64,000 bases of DNA from Micropterix aruncella (taxonomy: Eukaryota > Arthropoda > Insecta > Lepidoptera > Micropterigidae). Below, piece by piece: positions 1 through 12,900 of this stretch. Below the pieces are notes generated by a model. It was not told where the DNA came from, made no database searches, and saw nothing but the letters and a program-made list of their open reading frames with translations. The stretch's first letter is position 1; the number at the start of each line of letters is the position of its first letter. The stretch spans positions 186,001-250,000 of the forward strand of contig OX155980.1 in assembly GCA_944548615.1 (NCBI GenBank). The letters are read 5' to 3'. The position numbers and the translations under genes were made by a program.

Positions 1-310
1 GGTATGGCGGCCGTCGCGGTATTGCGGCGCAGTATAGATAGCGTTCTAAAAGCAAACATATAGCATCCTATCCCGAAATAAATAAAGATATAAAAAAAAA
101 CAGGCATAAATAATAAAAAAAGTTAAATAGAGTACATTAGCATCTATCTAATGTAACATCATCTATCTAACAGGTATATTTGTCTTTAAATTATGTGTGA
201 AAACTTTTAATTGGCTTCAGCACTTATTTCTCAATGTGTACCTATATATGTTTAACTAGCTGTAAGTTTTCCTAAGAAATGAAAATAAAATAAAATAATC
301 AATAAAAACT
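1..310 (+). repeat. Repeat debris with a LINE 3' tail
   Basis: About 190-300 matches the last ~120 bases of the LINE at 9.3-12.9 kb: both share GTGAAAACTTTTAATTGGC, then CTGTAAGTTTTC, and end in an A-rich AAATAAAATAAA tail. This is therefore a severely 5'-truncated LINE end on the plus strand. The first ~55 bases (TATGGCGGC, then AGATAGCG, then TTCTAAA) resemble the TATGGCGGC...AGATGGCGCTCTAAA stretch near 38.79 kb and an inverted counterpart near 21.62-21.68 kb, so they probably belong to another small repeat. No coding sequence is seen. Confidence 0.55.
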
Positions 311-345
311 ATCGAACTAATTCTGACATGAATAAGTAGCGCAAT

Positions 346-370
346 GCCCACATCTTGAAGAGATGTGGGC
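346..370. repeat. Perfect 10-bp hairpin
   Basis: GCCCACATCT at 346-355 is followed by a 5-nt loop and its exact reverse complement at 361-370. It may be the core of a small foldback element; no flanking inverted repeat was found. Confidence 0.6.
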
Positions 371-1369
371 TCGCTGTAAAAATATCGAGATCTGACGCTG
401 TCAACATATCGCACTTACGCACGCAAAAGCAGACTCCGCCGACTTAGGTTTATTTCGCGAGGACGGCTCCGCAAATAGAGTAACTGTACGAGCTCGATTA
501 TAATTTTCCGAAACAAAAAGATAAACCCTCGCTAGCAGCTGGGATTATCAACTCTGCCCCGGATCAGCTTAAACACGGAGGCAAACCAATGGCAAGCATT
601 TTCTGCGCAATTTAAAGGAAATAAGGCCCACCGGTTGTTTGAAATATACGAAACTTAAACGTGGTGGAAATGTACGAAACGTTCCATATAACTGCATTTG
701 TTTCCAATCTACTTCTCACAATTGAATCAGACAATGTATGATTAGCCCGGACATTGTGAAAGTGCTTTATGTTACGAATAAGAGAACCTAATGTAAAAGA
801 ATATAAGGTGAATTATACGAAATTGATTCCGAATAATACTGGACGGATTTATTTATAAAAATGTGACAGATTTTAACGTGGCAATAGGTCGCTCGGCTGG
901 TTCCGTCCCTCGCCCGATGTATCGCTCACATCGTAATCGGATTTGCCGTAAAGTCAGCGATTATTTGTCACGCGTGACATCTCTGTCATTCGACCGCCGA
1001 AAGCGAACAAAGCCGAGGCACTCTTTACTCGAACCGTTCTACACATTGTCATGGCTCCCATTTGCGCGCTGGGACGAATCTGATCCCAACCAAAGGGTAC
1101 GCATTTTATGGATAATTTTTTGCGCAGCTGTAGATATTGCTTATTTGATGCACACATTTAGTAGTTTGCAAGCCGCGTCTATGAAGCGGATCTAACAAGG
1201 TACTTATAATTAAAAAATAAAAACAAGACCGCTCTTACAAAAATTGAACTAAAGAGAACTAAAATCAGCCGGGGAACAGTCAACACTGCCCCCCAACTGC
1301 AGGAAAAAATCAAACCAACATAAAATACATTATAAATCGTGTATGACATACGTAGTTAGGATGAGAATC
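371..1369. other. Stretch without a recognisable gene
   Basis: Low-copy-looking sequence. A 110-codon open frame lies on the plus strand at 863-1195, in a locally less AT-rich patch (about 880-1100). Its translation matches no family I recognise and has no domain motif, and an overlapping minus-strand frame is also open. I see no splice sites that would make it a convincing exon. Confidence 0.4.
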
Positions 1370-1372
1370 TCC

Positions 1373-1495
1373 TTTGGGGCCGTCCACATATTACGTAATC
1401 TCGTCTTTGGGATTTTCGGACCCCCCACCCCCTCCCCCATGTCAACAGACGTAATCAGCGGCCTAACCCCCCCCCCCAAAGATTACGTAATCAAC
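1373..1495. mobile_element. Small MITE-like element
   Basis: The sequence opens with GGGGCCGTCCACATATTACG and ATTACGTAATC and closes with the complementary GATTACGTAAT near 1482-1492. C-rich tracts lie inside. Short repeats beginning with a GGCCGTCC(A)nATTACGTAA-type motif are common in insect genomes (family knowledge, not checked here). Exact ends and target duplication were not resolved. Confidence 0.5.
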
Positions 1496-1544
1496 CGAAT
1501 TTGCGGAAAATTTGAAGAATCGTGAACCCAGCGTTTGTAAGCGG

Positions 1545-1885
1545 AAAAAACAATAATGCTTTTAAAAATGTACTTTATTAATTCAAAGTAATTATAAACT
1601 CTCAAACTCTTTGGTTTATTTTACAGATCCTAATATTCAGACTGCAAAGGCTCTAAAGACGGTATATAAAAAGAGAGAAAAATATTTAGATATATTTATA
1701 TTTTATATTTATATAAAATAAGTAATGCGAATGCAAAAATAACAGTAAACAATTTCAGCGTAGGAATTATGCATAGAAATACTTTCAAAATTGAGTCAAA
1801 AGCAGAAAAAAGAATACATTGCATAGTCTAGTGGCAACGTCATCTAACTAGGCCGGGACCAGTTCTAAGGTAAACATTTATTTTT
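1545..1885 (+). repeat. Dispersed repeat fragments (two families)
   Basis: About 1560-1680 is a near-duplicate of about 2100-2225; both contain AAAAATGTACTTTA followed by TTGGTTTATTTTAC or TTTGTTTTATTTTAC. About 1740-1880 belongs to a second family marked by AACAGTAAACAATTTCAGC and CTAACTAGGCCGGGACC. Its closest copy is about 23,060-23,180, and weaker relatives lie near 31,490-31,530 and 59,690-59,740. The copies share one end, which suggests 3' ends of a retroposon. Confidence 0.6.
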
Positions 1886-2223
1886 GAATGTGCTTGCACA
1901 AATACCGTGTTTATTAAAATGGCATTTATTCCATGTATGCGCAAAATAATGGAATTGCAAAACAATATTCAAATGACTAAGTACTTAAATTAATAATTAA
2001 ATTAAAGTTAGAAGTGAAAAATTAAAATGACAGCAAATAAATTCAAATAAAAAAAAACCAAAACAATTTAAAATGGTAAAAATTAGAACTAGATGAATAG
2101 AATACATTTAAAAATGTACTTTAATAATTCAAATTAATTAAAAAACCCCAAACTGTTTGTTTTATTTTACGCATCTCAATTTTCAAACCGCAGTGGTCGT
2201 AAAGACGGCATTAAAGAGAAAAA

Positions 2224-2814
2224 AAATACTTGTGGCACTCTGGGACTGCCACGGTAAAGCTATTGCATAGCATTTTTAACAACTTATGCAATTATATTTA
2301 TTTATTTATTTTATTTTTTCTGATATCAGATAACTGCGCTCTATCGGAAAACGTTGAAATTATTCCGAATCATTTACGGCAGCAAATGATTCGGAATAAT
2401 TTAAATGTCTTTCGATAGAGCGCCGCGCACTAATTTTTTATTCAATAAAGCAAAAAAACCGAATTATTCGAAAAAATTCGTAGATAAAAAGATAGGTAAT
2501 TAAATTATCTTTAAAATGGTGCAGGTTTCATAATAATACGCCAGATAGTATTTGCGTAGTAGTCGTTTTTGTGTTCGGTTAGACCTAATTTCACAAATTA
2601 ATTACACTATGTAATATAAACTAAATCTAAAATATTCAAAGCTAAGAATATTAGGAAAATGTTCTTGTTTAACATATATTTTTTTCGAATCGCAATCAGT
2701 ACTCGTTTAGACGTAATTATCAGTTTAAAATCATTAATTTTCGTTAAGAAATTTCTTCATTCGGTCGCCGCGCTGGCCTAGGCCCGCGATAAAAGCTATG
2801 CAATAGCTTAAAAA
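2224..2814 (+). mobile_element. ~600-bp palindromic element, copy 1 of 4
   Basis: The copy runs from AAATACTTGTGGCACTC to CAATAGCTTAAAAA and shares both ends with copies at 47.7, 49.4 and 54.1 kb, all in the same orientation. Subterminal inverted repeats pair AAGCTATTGCATAGC near the left end with GCTATGCAATAGCTT at the right. A long imperfect palindrome starts at GCGCTCTATCGG (about 2336) and closes with CGATAGAGCGC (about 2412-2422). No protein is encoded; a 62-codon frame only follows the palindrome. It looks like a non-autonomous foldback DNA element. This copy has diverged from the other three at several bases, which suggests it is older. Confidence 0.75.
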
Positions 2815-3961
2815 TATTTAGGAATGCATTTAAAAATGCACATATAATGTGCATTTTTAATCTAAAACAATTAGAAGAAAATCTAGGTCTTTGGATATAG
2901 ATCTGAATCTTCAGACAACCGTGCAGCGCTTCGCTAGTCCAGAGTTGCAGCGGTGCGCCTGCCGTGCCGTGCCGCCGCCACGCAGAGCGGCCACCGGCTT
3001 GCCAGCGAGCGCAGGAACAGGCTTGGGCTACTTAATCGCAGAAAAACGCGTGGACTATCAAGCACATCGCGATCTATGGCGCGGCACTGCAGTACCTATT
3101 TCCGGGTTTATTATTTTAACAACCTACTATCCGGTAAAGATGTGTAAAAATGGGTGCAACAAAGAATACTTTAGAGGTGTGCTATTAATTAGATTAGAAC
3201 CTAACAAGGTTCTGAAATAAAGGAACCTCAATGAATGATACTATATATCGTAAAAGGAAATAGCCCGCGGAAGATGAAGATATAGATTATAATTAAAGAA
3301 ATTTAGGTATATAAATAGTATAATAATTAGAATTTGACGTATTGAATCGTTTGTTCTCCAAAGTATAATATATCAAAGTGGTTCTAAAGCCTAAAATCCT
3401 TACAGAATAAAAGCGCTTGTCCTAACTGCTAAGTCCTAAAAATAGAAATTGCTGAAGTGGTATTCAGTGTTCATATCATTCCGAGAGCCGCCCGCCATTG
3501 GGAAGGAATGACCCTCGAAGGGCATAAGGCTGATTCACGATTATATTATTTCCAACGCTGAAATCCATTACCGTAATCGATGTGACGCTCTTGAATAAAT
3601 AAATAGTGGAATCAATTGAATGCGCCGCTGCTTTCCGTTCCCAAGTCTGACGGTCTTGTAGCGGAGAGTTCACCCTCGTCGCGACGTCGTCGTACAGTGG
3701 ATCACCATGACCCAACATTTAATGTTATTTACAATAATGCTCCTAAATATGTTACCGAATTCCAAATAATGATTATAGGTTATAAATAAGATACAAACGA
3801 TTTTACCGCGTAAAGTTTGTAGAACCCGATATTTCGGCCATGTTGCAACAGATGTTGTCCAAGGTAGACTGGAGAGCTGTTAATCTGTTGTTCCGCTAGT
3901 ATGCGACATACTGTTGCCACCACTCCGCGGATTATAAGAGAGTTTCCACTGTATTCAATTT
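2815..3961. other. Stretch without a recognisable gene
   Basis: Open frames at 2891-3220 (plus) and 3476-3718 (minus) have no recognisable motif, and alternative frames over them are also open. About 3775-3895 carries one arm of the repeat that forms the big palindrome at 38.1-38.3 kb, including TTTACCGCGT, a GTAGAACCCGA / GTAGGACCCGA match and a TTTCGG motif. Confidence 0.45.
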
Positions 3962-3962
3962 C

Positions 3963-5345
<1,383 letters not shown>

Positions 5346-5348
5346 CAT

Positions 5349-6063
5349 TAAAAATCGGTTGTTTGTAAAGTCGGTTTACTGACGATAGTTGGACGTGACA
5401 ACGTCATAAGAAAATACTGATGGAATGGATGCATTTGACGCAGTTTCATTTAAGATTCTGATATTGTTTATTAGAAACACCCAAAAATATATGCTTTTAT
5501 ACTCACCGATTTGACTACAACATGTAAATGTATTATTGTATAGCAGTATAATTGTATAATTGTTTATTGTTTAAAGTTTATTGTTTTTTTTTATTTGAAA
5601 GTATGAAATCTCAAACTGTTAAATAACGGTTTGAGAAGCGTTTGAGCACGCTGCGCCATCTAGCGGTAGGTAATACGTCGTAAATAAACAATATCAGCGA
5701 AATTTTACCAACCGCTAGATAGCGCATCGTAATGATAGCTTTTCATACTTTTTTTTTATATAAAAGTTGCTTACTTCGTTGTACCCACGAGAAAATTGTC
5801 CGTTCAGTAATAACATTCCGTATATCAAAAATACATATAAAATAAGGTCAAGAATTTAAATTAATCTAGTGATTTTCATTCGTACTATTTTAGACTGAGG
5901 TTAGTAAATAATTCTCGTCGCACCCGGTAGATGGCAGCATTTATATTGAATAATAAATATAATAAATGGAACGCCTCAGAGCGAGGTAACGCCGCATGAG
6001 TCATGTTTTTTCGTGCGTGCAGCAGGCTCCATCGATTTATAAGACGTTGTCACGTCAGAAAAC
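5349..6063 (+). mobile_element. ~715-bp inverted-repeat element, copy 1
   Basis: This is a near-full-length match to 63,189-63,863. The left end carries AAATCGGTTGT and ACGTGACAACGTC; the right end carries the reverse complement GACGTTGTCACGT. Inside, TGCGCCATCTAGCGGT is answered by ACCGCTAGATAGCGCA, giving an internal stem absent from the second copy. A left-end fragment is also present at about 39,353-39,440. No coding capacity is seen; it is probably a non-autonomous DNA transposon whose autonomous partner is unknown. Confidence 0.7.
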
Positions 6064-6977
6064 CGTAATAAAAATAATTATAAATACAATACTTCACTTT
6101 CTGTAACTGCAGTCGTGTTGTTTATTGTTTTTAATATTGAAAATTATTTGTTTGAAAATCATTTTGAAATACGATTTTCTATTTGAACGACACTGTATAA
6201 AATGAGGTGAGGTTATATGAAGTATGCTATCTCTCTACGTAACCATCACTTAGAGAAATATAACACTTTGCCAAGGCTAACTGACCGAATGTTGCGGCAG
6301 GTAGTGCTCGCAGCCTCCGTGACGAGGTACTCAACTTGGCCAACGTCGTTGTCCACTTCAAAGTCCGCCGCATCTTTCCAATTACGCGTGTCGGTCGGTC
6401 TGAGAGAGAAAATAATCAGCCCTCTCTAGTGACTTCGCTTTCCCCTACCAGTAGGAAATCGACGTGGGGCCGAATGCAAACAAAACCAGCTGTTCCTTAT
6501 TCGCAACGACGCGACTCGCCACTGTACTGAGGGCGCAGTCGGTAATGCCGATCTATTTATTGGATTAACGAAAAGACCAACATCTGAAATAATATTTTTG
6601 AAAAAAAATACCATATAGAAGGGAATGATGAAATGGGGGATTTTAATCGGCTACAAGCTACCAGTAGCTTGTTGTCTTAGACACCTATAGTTGTGAGCTA
6701 AGCAGAAACATAATTAAGTATTCGTGTGAGAAGTTGCTCCGAAAAATTGACGTGGAAAGACGTTTTCACGCAAAAAGGTATACGTTTGTGTAGCGATACA
6801 CAGGCATTTTTTTCCGCTGGATATTATAGTATCCAAGAGTACTCTAGCCGTAGCTTATAGAATAATATCTAATATCAACCCAGATAGGTAAATTGAAAAT
6901 TAAAATAGTTAATGAAGACTCACTGCAAGAAATCTAAAATTCTTTAACACTAATAGATATTTTCCTTAAAGAAAATT
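6064..6977. other. Stretch without a recognisable gene
   Basis: Less AT-rich between about 6240 and 6550. Short overlapping frames occur on both strands (6217-6429, 6336-6530, 6426-6614) with no recognisable domain. Nothing further is supported. Confidence 0.4.
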
Positions 6978-6978
6978 A

Positions 6979-8105
6979 TGGGCGACTTGCACCAATGTCG
7001 GTTCAGAAAGATAATCAAGGTTAACATCACTTAATAATATGTTTAAATACTATTTTTTTCTCTAAATGCTGTTAAGCTAACGTTTCCTAATTTCCTTAGC
7101 CGCCCCGATCGCCGGTCAGCATTCGTTAATCGATCGTTAGTTTTCAGATTAGGCTTTGCGCGTGGCTATCGTTGTAGCTATGGTTTTATATTAATATACC
7201 TTTGACCGTTGACTGTTATTTTATAATTTTCTTTTATTTTATAGTAAATTTACAGATAGTAAATACATGATACTAGTATTTTTAAAACATATTTAAAATA
7301 AATAAATTTACTAACCTTTGAATAGTTTACAATGCTTGCATGTTGACTATTCGACCCAGAGGAACCGTCAGAAATGGTAGCTCCATAGCCATTCAGGATA
7401 AAACCAAAATCATGGCTATTATAATTAAAACCTATATTTGAATATATGAATTCGTAGCCAAATGGTCAACTAACGCAACAAAACACCAAAGACAAGAAAA
7501 ACACTAAAAAGACGATCGAGGCATATTGCAATAATTTTGACAGCTTCGCGCTGCGCTATGATTATAATTTGAAAGTCGGCGCGATTGGTATTCTTACGCT
7601 CAAAAAGAGTTTTTAGGAATTCAACGCAAATGACTGTGGTTTAAAAATTCGCAAAAATGATTGGTTTAATCAATCAAAATTTACCCGGCTGTTAATTTGT
7701 TATTCGTAGCCGTTAATTTGTTACATGTAGCCGTTAGACCCCTTGAGTATGATACGACCAAATCTGGTTCTGAAACAATTATCCGTTGAGTATGATACGA
7801 CCAGATCTGGTTCCGCGTTTTTTTCACTTCTTTGACGTTCTCATATTTATTCATAATTATCTAATTGTTTTACAAAATGATATTTCAATATTCTATATTC
7901 GAAATTTCAATGCAATCATTGTGCAGTTGTTCTTTTTATGATTGGTGTAGTAGTTTCGTAGTTATAGTACTTTAAGGTCGATGTCGCCGAAAATCCTGCA
8001 AAAGAGACAGATGCATCCATGAAAATACCCATTTACTCCAAGGGTTAATAAACTAACGGCTATAAGCATATGTTAACGGCCTGCTTGGTGCAAATCACTC
8101 AGGCG
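6979..8105. mobile_element. Possible ~1.1-kb DNA transposon with GACTTGCACCAA end
   Basis: GGGCGACTTGCACCAATGTC lies near 6979, and its inverted counterpart (TTAACGGCCTGCTTGGTGCAAA) near 8073-8094. The same end motif appears again at about 37,700-37,730 (TTAACAGGCCGGTTGGTGCA). Between the ends the sequence is non-coding. A short tandem duplication of GAGTATGATACGACCA followed by ATCTGGTTC lies at about 7745-7812. The pairing of these two ends into one element is inferred. Confidence 0.45.
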
Positions 8106-9310
8106 ACTTCTGTTTAAATTTGTCTAGATGTGTTAGAATATCGGATAGCATACTAAATATTTACCATTACACAAATTTTCTATCGGCAATTTTACGAAGT
8201 TCTCCTGTGGTAGTGTTGCATCGCGTGCTTTTCCTTCATAACGACTGCCAGTTCGTGCAAATATTAATTTATTGAGGAAACACAGCGGCATTGCAAGGAA
8301 TTTGTGATACTTTTTATGGCAACATAATAATATTTATGGCATGCGATGCTACTTAATTTCAAAGAACACGATTTGTCGAGACGAAATGTTATATTGTCGT
8401 TTGATTCAAATGGGAATATGGGCATAAAAGAATGTTTCCTCGTGTTGGAGTCGGTGGTTATTTTGATTAGTACGAGTACACAACGAAACGATGCTGAAGG
8501 TTCATGAGATCTTAAAAATATTGAATTCAAATTTCATTATATAATCATTAAAACGTAAATTTATTTGAATTACTGAGCTATCCTGACTGCGCTATTCTTT
8601 TTACAAATTATCTTCATAAAGTTATAATATTGATACATATTCTATTTAGCGACAAATCATGGATACAATTCGTGAAGGTTCTTGTGTGAGGATTACAATA
8701 ATTGCTATATAGATTGAAAATAAAACAATCTTTTACTGATCCGAGTATAAAAATTAAATACTATTCTAAATAAATAAAAAACATTTTGAAATTTACTAGT
8801 TTTTTTAATAATACTCGGCAAAAATATCATAGGGTTTAAAAAAATGGATTTTAATTAAAAAATATTGATTCGTGAAAGGTGTCAAATCATTGACCTAATA
8901 AATATGGGTCTATACGCGTAATTGTGGGTATGTACGCAGGCTATTATATAGTGCACAGGTGGGTGCGCGACCATGGGTGCGCTCTCTCTTCTTCCCTCTT
9001 CTGAACCCGATGGAACGGAGACCGTTACGACCAGAGAAAAGTTTGGATGCAAATAAAATAAATTTAATAATCGTCAACACAGCAATGGCTGTCATTGTTA
9101 AATTTGTACTCAATGTTGTAGAGTTATTTCATTCATAAACTTGTTTAGACAACCCCAACCTAAAAACAAAGAAATTTCGACCGCCCAGGCGCCGAATCTT
9201 ACCTGACACCCGCACACTGATCATTTATCTGTATCTTACTTGTTGGCTGTTTTTTTTTTTTCATACATAAACTTATTTGCCCCTTTAGTTTCAGGGCAAG
9301 ATTAACGTAC
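8106..9310. other. Stretch without a recognisable gene
   Basis: AT-rich sequence ending in a poly(T) run at about 9249-9261, just before the truncated LINE begins. The minus-strand frames at 8264-8530 and 8910-9113 show no motifs. Confidence 0.4.
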
Positions 9311-11410
9311 TCACTCGGTTTAAGTAGTTATTTTTACTATTATTCTCGCCTTGCGACCGTCGATTGGGAGACTTTGCTCAATAACTGTTCTTTAGAGGAT
9401 GCATTAGATAATTTCTACCAGGTTATTAACGATGCCATTGAACAATTCGTCCCTCTTCGCAAACCTTCCAGAAATAGCCATCCGCTCTGGTTTTCTTTAA
9501 CTTTAATAAAAATAATGAAGGAAAAGTCTAAATACCATAAGAAATGGAAAAAATTCCATAATTCTTCCGACTATGACACTTTCTGTATGTTACGCGCTCG
9601 ACAAAGACGCGTCCAAGCAGAATGTTTTAAGAACTTTATAAATCAATGCCAATGTGATATAACCCGTTCCCTGGAAAAGTTCTGGCTGTATGTGAAGAAA
9701 CTTCAGAAGAATGATAGAATTCCGCAACATATGACCTATGACAGCCACTCAATTAGCGGTGGCTCACAAATATCCGAAGCATTCTCTCAGTATTTTGAAT
9801 CCGTGTTTGCGGATATCCCAACTTCCGCATCTTCATCACATAATATGGCGTCCAGCAATATTTCCCCAATAGCGACTATTAGCAGCATCGATACAAATGA
9901 GGCATTGATTTATAAGTACCTTAAAGCAGTTGACAAGAAGAAAAGTGCAGGCAGCGACTCGATTCCTCCCTGCTTTATCGCTAACTGTGCTACACAACTT
10001 GCAAAACCTGTCAGCATGTTATTCACAAGATCTATCGACGAAGGACAATTTCCCGGTAAATGGAAGGAAGCCCATATCATACCAATCCATAAGGGTGGAT
10101 GCAAATCGAAGGTCGAACATTACCGACCAATCTCCATCTTACCTACTCTAAGCAAGGTTTTCGAAAAGGTCGTCTTCGACCAAGTTTATCCTGCTATTTC
10201 CTCGTCTCTTTCCCAACAGCAACATGGGTTTACACAGCGACGCTCTGTTTTGACCAATCTGTGTGAATTCACAGACTATGTATCTTGCCAAATGGATAAT
10301 CGCTCTCAGGTCGATGTTATATATACCGATTTTAGCAAGGCATTCGATCGAGTTGATCATGCGATTCTAATTTGCAAACTCGGCAATATCGGTATACATG
10401 GTGACTTACTGCGTTCGTATGTCAGCAATCGTCATCAAGCTGTTGTCATCGGGGGGCATAAATCGAATTTTATATCGGTCCCATCTGGGGTACCGCAGGG
10501 GTCTCATTTAGGACCATTGCTCTTCAATATCTTCATCAACGACGTAGGCAATTGTTTCTCCAATAGTTTTCACATCTCCTATGCTGACGACTTAAAAATT
10601 TACCAGTCTGTAAATAGCATCGAGGATAGCGTCTCCATCCAAAGAGACCTCGACCGGTTCTACGACTATTGTGTTAGGAATAAGTTAACATTAAATATTT
10701 CAAAATGTCAAAAAATCACTTTCACAAGGAAAAACAATAAAATAAATTTCATTTATAAACTTAATCATATCCCCCTAAGTGAAAAGAGTGAGGTGCGCGA
10801 TCTGGGTTTAGTATTAGATAATAAACTGCTGTTTGATAAACACATCGACTATGCTACCGGAAAAGCTCATGAAATGTTAGGATTCATCCAGCGAGTGTGT
10901 AAACCGTTTAGCGATGTAAGAACCCTTAAGATTTTATACTTCTCCTATGTACGCAGCATTCTCGAATACGGATCTATCATTTGGTCGCCTCAATATACAG
11001 TCTATAAAAATAGAATTGAGAGACTCCAGAAGTACTTCATGAGACATCTTGATTTTAAATCGTTTCAAACCTCCGAAAGTTACTCAGAGAGACTTAACCG
11101 TCACAACATGGACTCACTCGAGGATAGGCGCCTCCAATATGATATACGTTTTCTGTACAATATTATTAATAATAAAATAGACAGTCCCTATTCTGTTGGC
11201 AGAATCTCCTACCGAATCCCCAACAATAAGACCAGGGCTCGCGATTTATTTTATCTACCGAGAGTCAATACCAATTATGGTCAAAATATGTATTTTTATA
11301 GAGCACTTCGATCATATAACCTCAACTTTCAATGTTTGGATATTTTTAATTTATCTTCAAATACTTGCTTCGAAGAAATTAGAAATACGATAAACAGCCT
11401 TCGGGTTTGA
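9311..11410 (+). CDS. LINE ORF2-type reverse transcriptase, 5'-truncated
   Basis: The product is the reverse transcriptase of a non-LTR retrotransposon, which copies its RNA onto nicked target DNA. The frame is open for about 700 codons. Counting from the first potential start at 9374, YRPISILP-like RT motifs appear near residue 250, the aspartate motif YTDFSKAFDRVDH near 316, VPSGVPQGSHLGPLLFNIFIND near 375, and the catalytic YADD box at 403-406 (about 10,580). A thumb and C-terminal region follow, with EYGSIIWSPQ near 538. The homologous linker (SRLATVDWETL) begins upstream of the first start, so the frame is a remnant of a longer protein. The N-terminal apurinic-type endonuclease is missing, so this copy is 5'-truncated and cannot be autonomous. 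There is no internal stop, implying a fairly young insertion. Clade (jockey/CR1 group) is inferred from the motifs. Confidence 0.9.
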   Translation, partial: SLGLSSYFYYYSRLATVDWETLLNNCSLEDALDNFYQVINDAIEQFVPLRKPSRNSHPLWFSLTLIKIMKEKSKYHKKWKKFHNSSDYDTFCMLRARQRRVQAECFKNFINQCQCDITRSLEKFWLYVKKLQKNDRIPQHMTYDSHSISGGSQISEAFSQYFESVFADIPTSASSSHNMASSNISPIATISSIDTNEALIYKYLKAVDKKKSAGSDSIPPCFIANCATQLAKPVSMLFTRSIDEGQFPGKWKEAHIIPIHKGGCKSKVEHYRPISILPTLSKVFEKVVFDQVYPAISSSLSQQQHGFTQRRSVLTNLCEFTDYVSCQMDNRSQVDVIYTDFSKAFDRVDHAILICKLGNIGIHGDLLRSYVSNRHQAVVIGGHKSNFISVPSGVPQGSHLGPLLFNIFINDVGNCFSNSFHISYADDLKIYQSVNSIEDSVSIQRDLDRFYDYCVRNKLTLNISKCQKITFTRKNNKINFIYKLNHIPLSEKSEVRDLGLVLDNKLLFDKHIDYATGKAHEMLGFIQRVCKPFSDVRTLKILYFSYVRSILEYGSIIWSPQYTVYKNRIERLQKYFMRHLDFKSFQTSESYSERLNRHNMDSLEDRRLQYDIRFLYNIINNKIDSPYSVGRISYRIPNNKTRARDLFYLPRVNTNYGQNMYFYRALRSYNLNFQCLDIFNLSSNTCFEEIRNTINSLRV

Positions 11411-11570
11411 TTGGTATTTCTTCGTCCGTTGGGTACGTAGGCTGTGGCAATCGCCACTACACTATAAGAATGCTTTCTAGTCAGTATAATATTCTCTATA
11501 AAAGTTCATATGTATATTAACATTATAAATACATTGTGATGTATATTATATATATGTATGTATATATATA

Positions 11571-12217
<647 letters not shown>

Positions 12218-12245
12218 AATAATAATTTACACATTTACAATCAAA

Positions 12246-12548
<303 letters not shown>

Positions 12549-12900
12549 ATATATGTATATATATATTAACTATATTTTTACATTTTATTATTACCGTATC
12601 GTATTATTTATATTAATTTATTGTTTGTGCACGTGTATGTATGTATATATGTATATACGTTATATATCATCATATATCATACATCTACATAACTCATAAT
12701 ATGGCTTATCTTACTTACTTACTTAGCTTACCCTATCCCTTTCCCCTTACTTGAACCTGCATTTGTTTCATTGCTCATTGCGCTGTAACAATAGATTTAA
12801 TTTAATTGTGAAAACTTTTAATTGGCCTTAGATGTATATATTATGTGTTAGCATTAAGTATAAAACGCTGTAAGTTTTCTGAAAAATAAAAATAAATAAA

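Noticed and set aside
863..1195. Arg-rich 110-residue frame
   Set aside because: No family motif, no splice context, an overlapping open frame on the other strand and no repeat support; kept only as unexplained sequence.
2891..3220. 109-residue frame with a Cys/Arg/Pro-rich start
   Set aside because: An alternative frame over the same stretch is also open and neither resembles a known domain.
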